This document shows, piece by piece, positions 35,336 to 45,404 of a DNA stretch of 64,000 nt. Source of the stretch: Symmetrospora coprosmae (lineage: Eukaryota > Basidiomycota > Cystobasidiomycetes > Symmetrosporaceae); contig VUYT01000020.1 of the NCBI GenBank assembly GCA_008802785.1, forward strand, positions 341,258-405,257. The letters run 5' to 3'. Below the pieces are notes generated by a model. The model had not been told where the DNA came from, did no database searches, and worked only from the letters and a program-made list of their open reading frames with translations. The position numbers and the translations under genes are program-made. Position 1 is the stretch's first letter. Each line of letters opens with the position of its first letter.

Positions 35336-37246
35336 ATGGCCTTCGATGATGGACACGGTAGCGAAGACGAAGCCGAACTCCGATATACTTCTCTGGACTC
35401 GGGCAGCGAGGAAGAGCTCGATTTCGGTGATGCGACTCGCGCCATGGACAGTCTGAGCGTTCGAACTCAACGCAAGCAGATCAGGCAGGAGCTAACGGAT
35501 CCGTCAGTCTCACAAACCGGCATGTCCTTCTGCAACCGAGACTTACCCCATCCACACGTTGCTAGATATAATCGCCTGCACTCGCTCGCACTCGATGCCG
35601 GATTCGTGCAGACGGTTTCGCAAGTGTACCCTGACTTTGCGGTCGTCGGTGCGCCCTCGCCTTGGCGATACTGTCGAAGACGCAACGAGAGACCGTCTCT
35701 GATCGCTCTGCACCCTTCAGCCAATCTTCGCTGCGGACAGTGGTACGTAGATCCCAATGGTAGACAGGTGCGCCACAAGGTTCCCCAGCACCTGCCTCGA
35801 AGGGCGCCTGACGAAAGGTGAGAAGTAGACCGTCAATCAGGACATCTACTTCAAGTCGATGGACGGGCATATTGGCGAATGGCAGTTCAGCCTTCGGAGA
35901 CCGAATCTTGGCTTGCTGCCGATCCTGCGGAGTTTCGGAGGGTAAGCCATGCTGTCTGTTGACGAGTGTCTGGATATCTGACCCAATCCTGCGCCTACCA
36001 GTGCCATCCTCGTGGACTCGACCCGGCGAGGCAAGAGCTTTCCCGATGCTCTCTCGAAGACCGTGCCAATCTGGTGCAGCGTAGTCAATCGAGCGATCTG
36101 CTTGCGCTATGACGGGAAGCAGTGGAGCGAGGAACAGCTCGACCTCTACGTAGCAGCAAGTATCAGCAAGTCGGAGAGGGCCCAGATACAAGATCTTTTG
36201 CAGGATTGGGCAGTCACCCTTGCGGTGAGGGCCGCTCGAGGTGTTTGCTGTTTGTCCATTTGCAGATGCTGAGCCATTGATGGACCGTTTTTCACAGGCG
36301 TCGACATACACATTGCCCAACCTCTGCAAGCCTCTCCGTCCTCTTCATCTCTCCCCTGCCAGCACACTCTCCGCCGTCCCTCTGCTCAAGTCCGACTTTC
36401 CAGCTTTCTACCCGGTGATTTGCTGTTCCGCTAGTCGTTGCACGACCGGCGGATCTGCAGAGCGACTCGGAAGCCTCAACTACGTACCTGGCAGCGGCGA
36501 TGACCACGAAGGCTGGGCTCCACCGGGCTTCTCGCCTGCGACCTTCTGGAAACATCGCGAGGCAGTTCTGCAGGCGAGCCGTGCCGACCTACCCGCGCTC
36601 CTCATAGCGCTAGCATCCGCAGAGGCTGTGACGAGCAGTACCGAGGTCGCGAACGCGTCCAGCCTCACGTGGATCGGTCGGACCAGCCTGGCGTTTGCCG
36701 AATCTATGCCGACAACGCCAAACGCATTCTGCGTGTCAGTCACGCCAGGCACCTCGAGCGAGCCCCTTGCGACCAACTGCACAATCCTGCCGACTCCGCA
36801 GGGGTCCAAGGCGCATCTACGTCCCTTTGTTGAGAACCTGTCCCGCATAGTTTCGAAAGTCGCGACTGTCTTGGACCAAGACCGCAAGATCGTCATTGTG
36901 CTCACACCGGCAAGCGGAAAGAACGGGCAGGATGCCGGGGTTGGTCTCGCCCTGGCGCTCTTAGGTGAGGTGGTGCAGATCCGACTATAGCCAAACTGTG
37001 TCTGCTGACGACCACAACTGCCAGCTCTGTACTACGACGACAACCAACAGCGCTCGAAGGGGAAGCCTGTTATCTGTGAGTCATCTCATTACAGTTTCCT
37101 TGTCCCAACATAAAAGGCTAACGCATCGGGTCACAGCGAAAGCTTCTATCTCGACAAGGCTGCAATGGATCATCGCCAGCACGGACGGACGCTTCAACCC
37201 AAGTCGAGACATTCTCAAGCGAGTCAATCGCTTTCTGTTCGGCTGA
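35336..37246 (+). CDS. RIT1: tRNA A64-2'-O-ribosylphosphate transferase Rit1
   Basis: Exons 35336-35502, 35566-35648, 35721-35767, 35841-35941, 36002-36224, 36298-36964, 37025-37075 and 37137-37246 give 482 residues. Rit1 adds 2'-O-ribosyl phosphate to A64 of initiator tRNA, keeping it out of elongation. Diagnostic stretches are DPYNRLHSLALDAGFV, VVANLRCGQWYVDP, DIYFKSMDGHIGEWQFSLRR, AILVDSTRRGKSFPDALSKT with VPIWCSVVNRAI, LNYVPGSGDDHEGWAPPG with FWKHRE, and the end RLQWIIASTDGRFNPSRDIL. The N-terminus is acidic. Only 131 bp separate it from the divergent NME6-like gene, so the two share a promoter interval (35205-35335). Confidence 0.92.
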
Positions 37247-37680
37247 CGCGCCGTGACAATCGACTGCCCCAAGCTGCGCCTGCGGTCTGAGCGCGTATCA
37301 GAATGATGTGCTAGAGGATGGACGGCGGCAGACAGTCGCGTGTATTTCCTGCATGAAAGCCGCGTACTGGACATGGGAAGACAGCGCTACATGGACAGAA
37401 GCGATGAGCGCTTCTGACTAAAACAGTCAGACAACAGCTACGACGGGAGTATGGTACGACACGAATAAGGTGAACGGAAAAGGTCATGCGACAAATGACT
37501 GCACGTTGCGACACTGCCGCCTTCCGTGTATTGGCTTCGTAGCTGCGTGGATGGACAGAGGAAATGGATAGGTTTCGCGACCTGCTGGTGTCATGGGGGC
37601 CGGTGTCTGCTGCAGGCGCACGGGGACGTCAGTATGGAGCCAACGAGTCGTGCCCAGAGCGTGACGTGACGTGAGCTCAC
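37247..37680. other. Intergenic between convergent genes
   Basis: 434 bp between the stop codons of RIT1 (plus) and the orphan gene at 37681-38388 (minus). It holds two 3' flanks; no gene or repeat seen. Confidence 0.5.
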
Positions 37681-38388
37681 CTACGCCTCCTGTTGCACCG
37701 GGCCTGTACTCTTGCCGCCACCTGACTTGTGCGGCTCGTTCAGGTGGAGCTTGCAGAGGTCCACGCTCGAGCTATTCTCGCTCGGGACATATTTTGGTGC
37801 TCTTGCGAGGCGCAGAGCCACCTCGGCATCGCTCTTTGCGCTGATATCGCTCTGCTTGGCAGGCGACGTGACTCTCTTGTCCGCAGGGGCGAGCAGGTGC
37901 GAGGATGAATGGAAATAGTCCATGTCCTCCTCGGACGGTGTAATGACGGCTCCGGGCAGAGGGCTCCTAGGTGCCTTGCTGCACACCCACACCAACGACG
38001 GGCTGTCCCTTCCTTCAAACTCCCTCACTTGCTTCTCCCTGTAGTGCCGCCGCCGACTGGGCTGCTGCTGCTGCTGCTGCTGCGCCCTAGCTGTTGATGG
38101 TTCGTCCGTGCTGGATCCAGACTCGGCAGAGCTGTCCAGGGAGGGGCAGTCATGGTCTGCCGCGCTGCTCTCGCTGCTGGTGTTGCTGCTCGAGGTGAAG
38201 AATGAGATGTCTGCATGTTCTCGGTCCTTCAGCTGCGCCGCTCTCTGTATACCAAACAGCCAAGCCAAGCGAGCGGACTCACGTGGAGAGGACGAGGCGG
38301 ACGAGGCGGACGACGTCGAAGAGGAGGACGCAAATTGCCCTTCTGAGCAGGATGAGGACGACGGCAGCATGATCCGGCTCGACATCAT
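37681..38388 (-). CDS. Hypothetical Ser-rich protein (235 aa)
   Basis: A single open frame from a double ATG (MMSSRIML) to TAG. I do not recognise it. Residues 10-40 are almost all Ser/Ala, an acidic Ser-rich stretch follows, then poly-Gln with a basic RRRHYREKQVREFEGRD segment. Short motifs that could be conserved are LVWVCSKAPRSPLPGAVITP and RLARAPKYVP. Composition indicates disorder. A GTGAGY-like splice donor overlaps the stop (TAG/GTGAGC at 37676), so a spliced extension cannot be excluded. Supported by frame length and codon use only. Confidence 0.55.
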   Translation of the reverse strand: MMSSRIMLPSSSSCSEGQFASSSSTSSASSASSSPRESARLAWLFGIQRAAQLKDREHADISFFTSSSNTSSESSAADHDCPSLDSSAESGSSTDEPSTARAQQQQQQQPSRRRHYREKQVREFEGRDSPSLVWVCSKAPRSPLPGAVITPSEEDMDYFHSSSHLLAPADKRVTSPAKQSDISAKSDAEVALRLARAPKYVPSENSSSVDLCKLHLNEPHKSGGGKSTGPVQQEA

Positions 38389-38822
38389 GTTGTGCAGAAG
38401 CCAGAGAGGGCCTTTCCCAGTCAGCAATCACGTCAAGCTCATCACCGCCCTGCCCTGCCCAAACCCTGCCCAAACCCCCTTTATCCGCTGACGGAGACGG
38501 AGACGCGGGCCCGCAGCCCCCTTAATTCAAGCTTTTCGGCCCAGTGACGCAAGGGACAGGAGGGCGACAGGGAAGCTGGGGGATCTGCACAGGGAGAGGG
38601 AAAGGCAGAGCATGCTGCGCATTGCACATCTCCCGGACAGCTCGGCCTGGCGAGCCGTATGGGCGTCGCTGTTCTTGTCGTGTCTAGCGATACATGTCTG
38701 TCGGCAGCGGCCAGAGGGGCCTGAGGTTCTGGAATGATACAGAAAGAGAGCGAGCAGAGTCACAGTGAAATGCGCGAGTAAGACTGCAGCAGAAGAGCAA
38801 AGAGAAGGATAGCGAAGCAATG
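38389..38822. other. Intergenic: orphan upstream / kinase 3' flank
   Basis: 434 bp between two leftward genes. Contains a CCCTGCCC-type short repeat (38450-38475) next to the orphan's start. Nothing else recognised. Confidence 0.5.
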
Positions 38823-41800
38823 CTAGTGAGCCGCTGCTCGAGCCCGGGCCTTTTCGGCCTTGATGAGCCCTTCGAGGTCCTTGACGACCTCGCTCATGTC
38901 CGGCCGTTGCTTGGGGTCTTGCGCCCACATTCTATCGATGAGATCGAGAGGCTCTCCACCCCACTGCCGGCGCATCGTCGCGGTCGAAGGGCGGAATTGC
39001 TTGCCCCCGACTTCGTGGTAGATGGCGTGCTCGTTCATGCCTTCGAAAGGATAGCGTTTCTGGGACAGGTGCCACTGCAGGCACTCCCAGAACACGAGGG
39101 CTGCCGAGTAGACGTCCACCTTCTCGTTGTATCGCGGGTGCGCTACCCACAGCTCCGGTGCCTGCCAGTTGACGGTCCCCACGAGAGACTTGATGATGGA
39201 TCGGGTCGAGTTGCGCACGCGCGCAAGGCCAAAGTCGGCAATCTTGGCAACACCGCGAGCGGTAATGAGGACGTTGCTCGACTTCATGTCTCGGTGGACA
39301 ATGGTCGGCTTGCGCTTGTGCAGATAGTCCAGGCCTTTCGCAATATCCAGCATGATACCGAGCTAGAGTGGGCAGACAGTGTCAGTAGATGAGCGCAGCA
39401 GGCGTAAAGGCGCTCCACTCACGATCTTCTCGAGCGGAGGAGGAGGCGTGTTGCGAATGTAGTCGAAGAGGTCGCCATTCGAGCAGAGCTCTGTGACGAT
39501 GCAGACTGGCACGTCCCTTTCTACGGGGATGACGACGCCAATGAAACGGACGACATTGGCATGTCGAAGATCCCGGAGCAGACCCAGTTCTTTCAGGTCG
39601 TTCTCGGTGAGATGCCCTCGAATATCGGCAAGCGCAACCTTGACGTTGCGATACTTGCCCTCATAGCTGTTCAGCACACAGAGCACGCGGCAAACTGTCA
39701 GCAAGGCCACTCCCTGACCTCGCTATGGACAGACCACTCCACTGACACATCTTTGAAGCCACCGCTTCCGATCTTCTCGCCCTTCTTGATCTTGTCAGGG
39801 TGGATCTCCTTGTCGACGAGGTTCAGGCTCTCCAGGTCGAGCTCAAGATCGTTATTCTGCTGGTCCCCGCTGCCTGGCGGGGTGTCAATCTTTTTGGAGT
39901 GCGGAGGATTATGGTCCTGCTGACTCTGCAGGAGGATAGGCTTCTGCTGCGATCCAGAATCGTACGACTGTCGCCTATTGCTGAGCTTGGCGAGCGCCTG
40001 TGTCTTTGTTTCGTTCCTTGCCCGGCGAATGGTCGAGTCGGAGCCGGCACTGGAGAGGGATGAGTCGGAATTCTCGGATCCCTCATCGTCCTCCTCGCGT
40101 TCTTGAGCGTCATCATTGCCATCGCCTGCCTCCTCGTCGCCCTCGGCGGAGACGACGGACATGTCTCCCTCGGCTTCCGATGAGTCCGGTGACTCCTCGT
40201 CGGCTTGGGATTGGTGCCACTTCAGCAGGCCGATGGCCATATCTCTCTTCGTTCCGTCCGTCCCGAGCTCGCGGTCTTCGCTGAGCTTGACCAGGGCGTC
40301 TCGCTTCAGCTTGAGTAAACTGCTAAGTGTCGCCTCTCCCAGGTCGAAATCTGCCGTGGAAGCGGCATCGTCTTCTTTCCCATCCTCGTCCTCCTCATCT
40401 TCCTCTGCGAAAGAAACCAAGTCGTGTTGACTTTCGCCTCGAAGGCTGCCCGCTCTGCTAGAACGGCGGCTCCGTCTCAGGCCGGTGGCTTGCGGATCTT
40501 CCTCCGGCTCCTGTTCCTCCTCCTCCTCCTGCTCCGCTGCACCCTCTTCTTCGCTCGTCAGCTCGACAATGCTACCACGCTTCTTTGCCTTCCTGGGCAG
40601 GGACACTTTGCGCAGCCGGTACTCCTGGTTTGGCAAGTCCTCATCATCTTCGTCACCAAAGCCTGCCGAGCTTGCTGACAGAGTCGATATGTTTCTGCGG
40701 TGCCTGGTCCTCCGGGCTACAGGCGTCGGCATGTCGTCCTCGTCCATCTCTGCTGTAGGCGCAGGTGCGGAAATCTCCTCATCCTGGTCAGAGGATGAGA
40801 GCATGGAGGCGGAAGAAGCGCGCAATTTGCCAGAACGGAGTCTGCCAGGCGTCCGGCTCGCGACGGCATCGGGACGTCCATTACCCAGGCCTGTAGCGCC
40901 CGCAGAGGCGCCTCTTCCGCTATTTGATGACCGCTTTCTAGAGTGACGCGCGGCGGGTGCGTCTGCGAATGGGTCTGCATTGTGCGGTAGCCTCGATGCG
41001 TCTCCAGCGTCGTCATCGCTAGACGAGGCTGCATCGCTCTGGTCAACGGGCGGATAGGATCGAGATCGCTGGTTCCGATGCGAGCGGTTCGTCCGAGGTG
41101 ACTTGCGGGGTGAGATCGACACGGGCGCCGAGCTGTATGCCATCGAACGACTCGATTGCCGACGCGTGCTGAGTGTATCCTCCTCCTCGTCCTCCACATC
41201 CTGCTCGTCTTCTTCGTCATCGTCGCCTTCGACAGAGGAGGAGCTGGATGGCTGATGCTGAAGCTCTTCTTCCTCCCCCTCTTCCGCGATCCGTCTATTG
41301 TCCAGGATGATCTTGACGAGGCCGTCTTTCGTGAAATCGACCCTGCTCTCATCCTCATCTCCGGACAGCTGCTCGACCAAGCGGAGCAGCTTATCCTTGC
41401 GCAGGCGATGAAGTTGTGCCATCGAGGCTGACTGCAGGAGATAGGCACTGTCCGGCTCCTCCGATGCGGAGGCGTTGCTGTCCGTTTCTTCCTCCTCCTC
41501 GTCCTGATCTGGAATCTCGTCGAGCGACATAGAGGCGATACTCCTCTCGATCGACTCCCCGTCACTGTCCTCCTCATGCCTCTCCACTCCCGCAGTCTCC
41601 AGTGTTTGGCCTTCTACGTCATCTTCCACCTCTTCCTCCCCGTCTTCCTCTTCCACAGGACTGTGCGATTCGCTGACAGGTACGCCAAGCCTCTCAATCT
41701 TCCTTGCTATCGAGCGCGTTCGGCGGAGAGGCTGAAAGCCAGCCATCGCTGCCTGGTCTGGCTCAGGAGCAACGGCGGGGCTCGCAGAACGCTGCAACGA

Positions 41801-42985
41801 CACGCGAGACGTGCTCCGAGACATCCGGTCCTTCTCCTCCCGCTTTCGCTTCCCGTTCAGGCTGCCGTTGCTCGTTGAGCCCGGGATGCGGACCGTATCG
41901 GACGCCACAGCGTGAGCGGGCAGGTCACTGCGCTTCCCGCCATTTGCACGCTGCATCACCTTGCCGGCGATCTTGCGGAACCCGGCCTGGAAGCTCCGTC
42001 CGACGTTATTTGAGCCGGTCGCCGCTGAGGGCAGGGTACGACTTGCAGCGCTGCCGAACGGTAGGTCCGGCCTGACCTGGAAGTTCCGGCCGGCGATGGT
42101 GCCGCTTGCGGCGTAGCGTTGGTTGGCGGGGAGGAGCTTGACGGGCGAGTTACTGAAGCGGGCCAGCGTATTTGCAAAGGGCATCTCTCTGCTGACGAGG
42201 AATGGGGAAGAGCAGGTTCAGTGACGGTGCTGCCCGCCGTTGCGTAAAGCCGCTCATCACGCGCGCCAAACGCACCTTCTGATCTTGGCAACAGCTGATC
42301 TGCCTTTCTTTGTCGCAGCAATCTGCGCAGCAGTCCCATTGCTGCGCCTGCGCTGCTTGCGCCTCGCTGCGTTGACTTCAAGCGGCGACAGTGGTTTAGG
42401 GGAGAGCGAGCTTCTGGCAGACGTTTCCGCGGCTGAAGAAGAGGTGTCGCTGTGCTCCAGCACAGAAGTGCGGCGCGCGCTGCTTCCTCTCTGATGTCGC
42501 TTTGCAGCTTTTGCATCGCCGCCACTCTTTCTGCTGGTACCGTGCTTCTTCTCCTTCGACGCGCCACCAGCCGCGCGTGGACGCGCCTCGTCCTCGGTGG
42601 TCGCCGTATTGACGTAGTCGTCATCATCTTCGTTGTCGTGCTCGTCTGAGCTGGACGACGACGAAGAAGGTGAGGAGAGGGACGAGTCCGAGCTTGCGTT
42701 CTCGTCTACTGTGCTTGCAGAGTGCTGGAGCAGCCTCCGTCGCTTGGTCGGCGGCTGCGACCTTCTATACCTTGCGCCGCCGTGACGCCCGAGCACGCCC
42801 ATGTCGTCCACGTCGTGCTCCTCCTCGTCGTCCTGCTCCTTCGCCCTTCCTTTCCCCTTGTCCTGGGTCGAGCTGATGTGGACGCGCCCACGACCAGCAG
42901 CCGCAGAGCCAGAGGTAGCGGCGGCAGCAGCAGCTCCACTACCGGCGCCAATTGAGCGAGTACGGGCCAGACGCAGCGAGGGCAT
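38823..42985 (-). CDS. Large nuclear-type protein with SAP-like repeats and a C-terminal TKL-like kinase domain lacking the VAIK lysine
   Basis: Exons 42985-42276, 42188-39747, 39666-39423 and 39362-38823 give 1311 residues. The N-terminal thousand residues are acidic/Ser-rich with nuclear-signal-like basic clusters (PPTKRRR, GKRKREEK). Two similar helical repeats occur, LHRLRKDKLLRLVEQLSG (about 490-535) and LLKLKRDALVKLSEDREL with GTKRDMAIGLL (about 855-895), resembling SAP/LEM-like DNA-binding helices. The kinase domain (about 1035-1305) has GSGGFKDVYEG, TELCSNGDLFDYIRN, VHRDMKSSNVLI (Asp1157, Asn1162), ADFGLARV (Asp1175) and WQAPELW. The place of the usual ATP-binding Lys is Ala1064 (VALADI). 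Lys1049 in the glycine-rich loop takes the position of the WNK lysine. Intron 2 (GTCAGT donor) lies inside this loop. Substrate and pathway unknown. Confidence 0.85.
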
Positions 42986-43877
42986 TGCGACGGGCCGCAG
43001 GGAAGGCTAGCGGGCAGGTGCAGCAGTATCTAGGATCTCGATCGAGGCTAGGACACAGGCTGCTGCTGTTGTTGTTGTTGATGTTCTTGTCGTGCAATCC
43101 AAGCGAGATGACGACCGCGGAGGGCTGAAAGGGCTGGCTGTCGCGGGCGAGAAGGGTGGAAAAGGGCGGAAACAACAACGAGCGAAGGGACTGCAGGGAG
43201 GGGAGAGGAGGTGATGAAGCTGAAAGTTGACCAATCTAATGGGACTCTGTGCGTGTGTGTAGATGCTGCTGGCTGCTGCGTGCGGTTTGTTGGTGATCAC
43301 AAGCGTGAAATGGGTTGCTCGAACGCAGCGAAGCTCGCAGTTGATGCTCGAGACGAGCCTGTTTGTTTGGCCGTACCCACACTCCCTCCTTCGTCTTCCT
43401 AATCAGCACACGGGAAGAACGTCGTGTAACAGTGCAGCGCTATTGTACAGCTTCATATCATATCCACAATCGCCTAATCTGATGCCCGCTTTGCCTGACA
43501 CGGCTGTATCGGGACGAGCCGTCCACTCAGCGCGTCGCATTCGGAACGCGACTCTGCCAGAGTCCGGCCGAAGCGAAATCTGCCAACAGCCTGAAAGTGC
43601 ACTTTAGCTTGAGTGCAGGTCGAGTGCACAGTGTCGAACCACTGTGCATGTAACAGAGACCGTTCTGCAGCTGCAATGATGTCCGTACGCGATGGCCCTC
43701 ACCAAGTACTGCATCAAGCAACGCGCAGATAGAGTTCGACGGACCGTGAATTACTGACAGACTTCCTTCCCACGACGGTACAGACAGGACTGCTTGGACT
43801 CATGTATGGAAACGAGATGGTACAGCGGCTAGACGCCAGGTCGGAGCACGGAGCGGAAGTGCAAGAGCGGTCGGGCT
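42986..43877. other. Intergenic: kinase upstream region / deacetylase 3' flank
   Basis: 892 bp between two leftward genes. A short GTT trinucleotide run lies at 43064-43082 and a GGAGAGG purine patch near 43190-43210. Open frames are short with no recognisable motif. Holds the promoter of the 1311-aa kinase protein. Confidence 0.5.
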
Positions 43878-44964
43878 CTAGCAGTGCCAGCTGGACTGTG
43901 CAAGCGGAAGAGAGGGATCCTGGTCAGCTTATTCAGTGCTGACGTACTCCTAGCCCACGCAACTCACGTCTCTGTTGGTCTTGCCGCCGACATACTCGTA
44001 TGCCTCAAGGCCAAGGCATTCGGCCACGCTGACAAGCTTGTACCCGTGCTCCTGGAGGACCTCCACTGCCTGCGGGACGACATCATCGGCAGTCGTGCGA
44101 TACGTCTCGTGGTTGAGGCCGATGCCGGGTGCCGGGTAGCGCGATGCCTGGTCCTCGTACTGCTTCCGCGAGTACGAAGGCCCGTGTCCAGTCGAGTCGC
44201 CAGAGTCCATCGACCACATGATGGCTGCGGGCGGGGGAGACGTCAGCTTTAGGAAGCCTTCTCGTGACAGGTCAGACGACTGAACTCACTGGAGTAGCCT
44301 CGCTGTGCGAGCACCTCTAGCGCGTCATCGTCATAATTGCCATAGGGCGGCCTGAAGAGCTTGGGCTTGATGCCGAGGATCTTCTTGAGCGCAACCTCGA
44401 CCTTCTCCAGCTCCTGGTTGAGTTGCGAGGCCGAGAGCTTGGTGATGTCGGCGTGCGACCAGGTGTGCGAACCAATGATGTGGCCAGCGTTGAACGTGTC
44501 ATTGAGCTCATCGGCCTTGTCGTATATGCAGTCATCTGTCAAGGTCGTCAACGTAAAAGCAAAGGGTCAGCTTGGCTATGAATTGCGTACTTCCGCACTT
44601 CTGGGAATGCAGGACTTGACTCACAATTGTTACCGTTGAGGAAGAATGTCCCAGTAGCACCATGCTTGTCAAGAGCGTCGACAATCTGGCCCTGGTAGTT
44701 GTACGGTCCGCTGCGGTAAGGGAGCAAGAACACCAGCATCAGGGACGAGCTTCCCCGGCATAGCATGGCATGACATAGACCCATGACTGACTCGTCAAAT
44801 GTGAGTGCGAACTGGCCAGAGTTTTTGCACTTGGTGTAGACCTGCGAGCGTCCGCCAGCTCGTGGCTTGATGTCTGCCGGGGCAGCCATGGTGATGGTAG
44901 CAGCGAGTGCGGCAGCCAGCACAAGGAACGAAGCCGAGCGAGATGAGCAGGATGCAGACAGCAT
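43878..44964 (-). CDS. Secreted polysaccharide (chitin) deacetylase, NodB domain
   Basis: Exons 44964-44792, 44710-44625, 44535-44290, 44224-43968 and 43895-43878 give 259 residues. Residues 1-27 form a signal peptide (SASFLVLAAALAATITMAAP). The carbohydrate esterase family 4 motifs are all present: TFDDGP (Asp57/58), SHTWSH (His110, His114), RPPYG, and LNHETY near the end. These enzymes remove N-acetyl groups from chitin or related polymers in a metal-dependent way, in the wall or outside the cell. The last exon is only 18 nt and gives the ending RDSSWHC, which I accept because fungal secreted members often end in such a Trp/Cys tail; without it the protein would end DVSCVG. No GPI signal is seen. 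Intron 1 splits the catalytic Asp codon. Confidence 0.9.
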
Positions 44965-45404
44965 GATGTGGAATATAGAAAAGAAGAGCTTGAATGGATT
45001 GGCGGCTTCCGAGAGCGGAACTGTTAACGAGTGTGGGTGCCGAAGAAACTGAAGCGAGAGGACCTTTGCGACAGGCTATGTCGATGTAATGAAGAACTGA
45101 GATGTTGGGAAGAGAGGACAAGGCCTCGGAGCATCCCTTCCTATATAGCCCCACTATTGCAGGCCCAATGCGCCAAAGACTAGCGGGAGTTGCCGTCCCA
45201 GCTTCGAGCGCGGTTCCGGTACGAGAGCGGGCATCCTGGCTGCGGTTGTAAGCATAGGCCGCAGCGCAGAAGTCCCGCTTGCGTCTGGTCGAGAATGAGG
45301 AATGGCCGTCCCGCTGTTTAGTGTGGTGGCGGTTCGTCCATGACTGCAGCCGGTATGGAATGTTCGTGCCGAACAAGTGCCGGTGAGCACGGCCCGACGA
45401 GCGA
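44965..45404. other. Intergenic: deacetylase promoter / HOS2 3' flank
   Basis: 440 bp, containing a TATA element on the minus strand for the deacetylase and the downstream flank of HOS2. No coding frame supported. Confidence 0.5.
45143..45148 (-). promoter_or_regulatory. TATA box of the polysaccharide deacetylase gene
   Basis: CTATATAG lies on the minus strand about 180 bp upstream of the deacetylase ATG, in an otherwise GC-rich region. Position and sequence fit a TATA-dependent, regulated promoter. Confidence 0.45.

Noticed and set aside
38239-38283. Possible intron in the 235-aa orphan (GTGAGT donor and TATACAG acceptor at about 38280-38239)
   Set aside because: Removing it changes frame and gives an early stop, whereas the unspliced frame stays open to the end.
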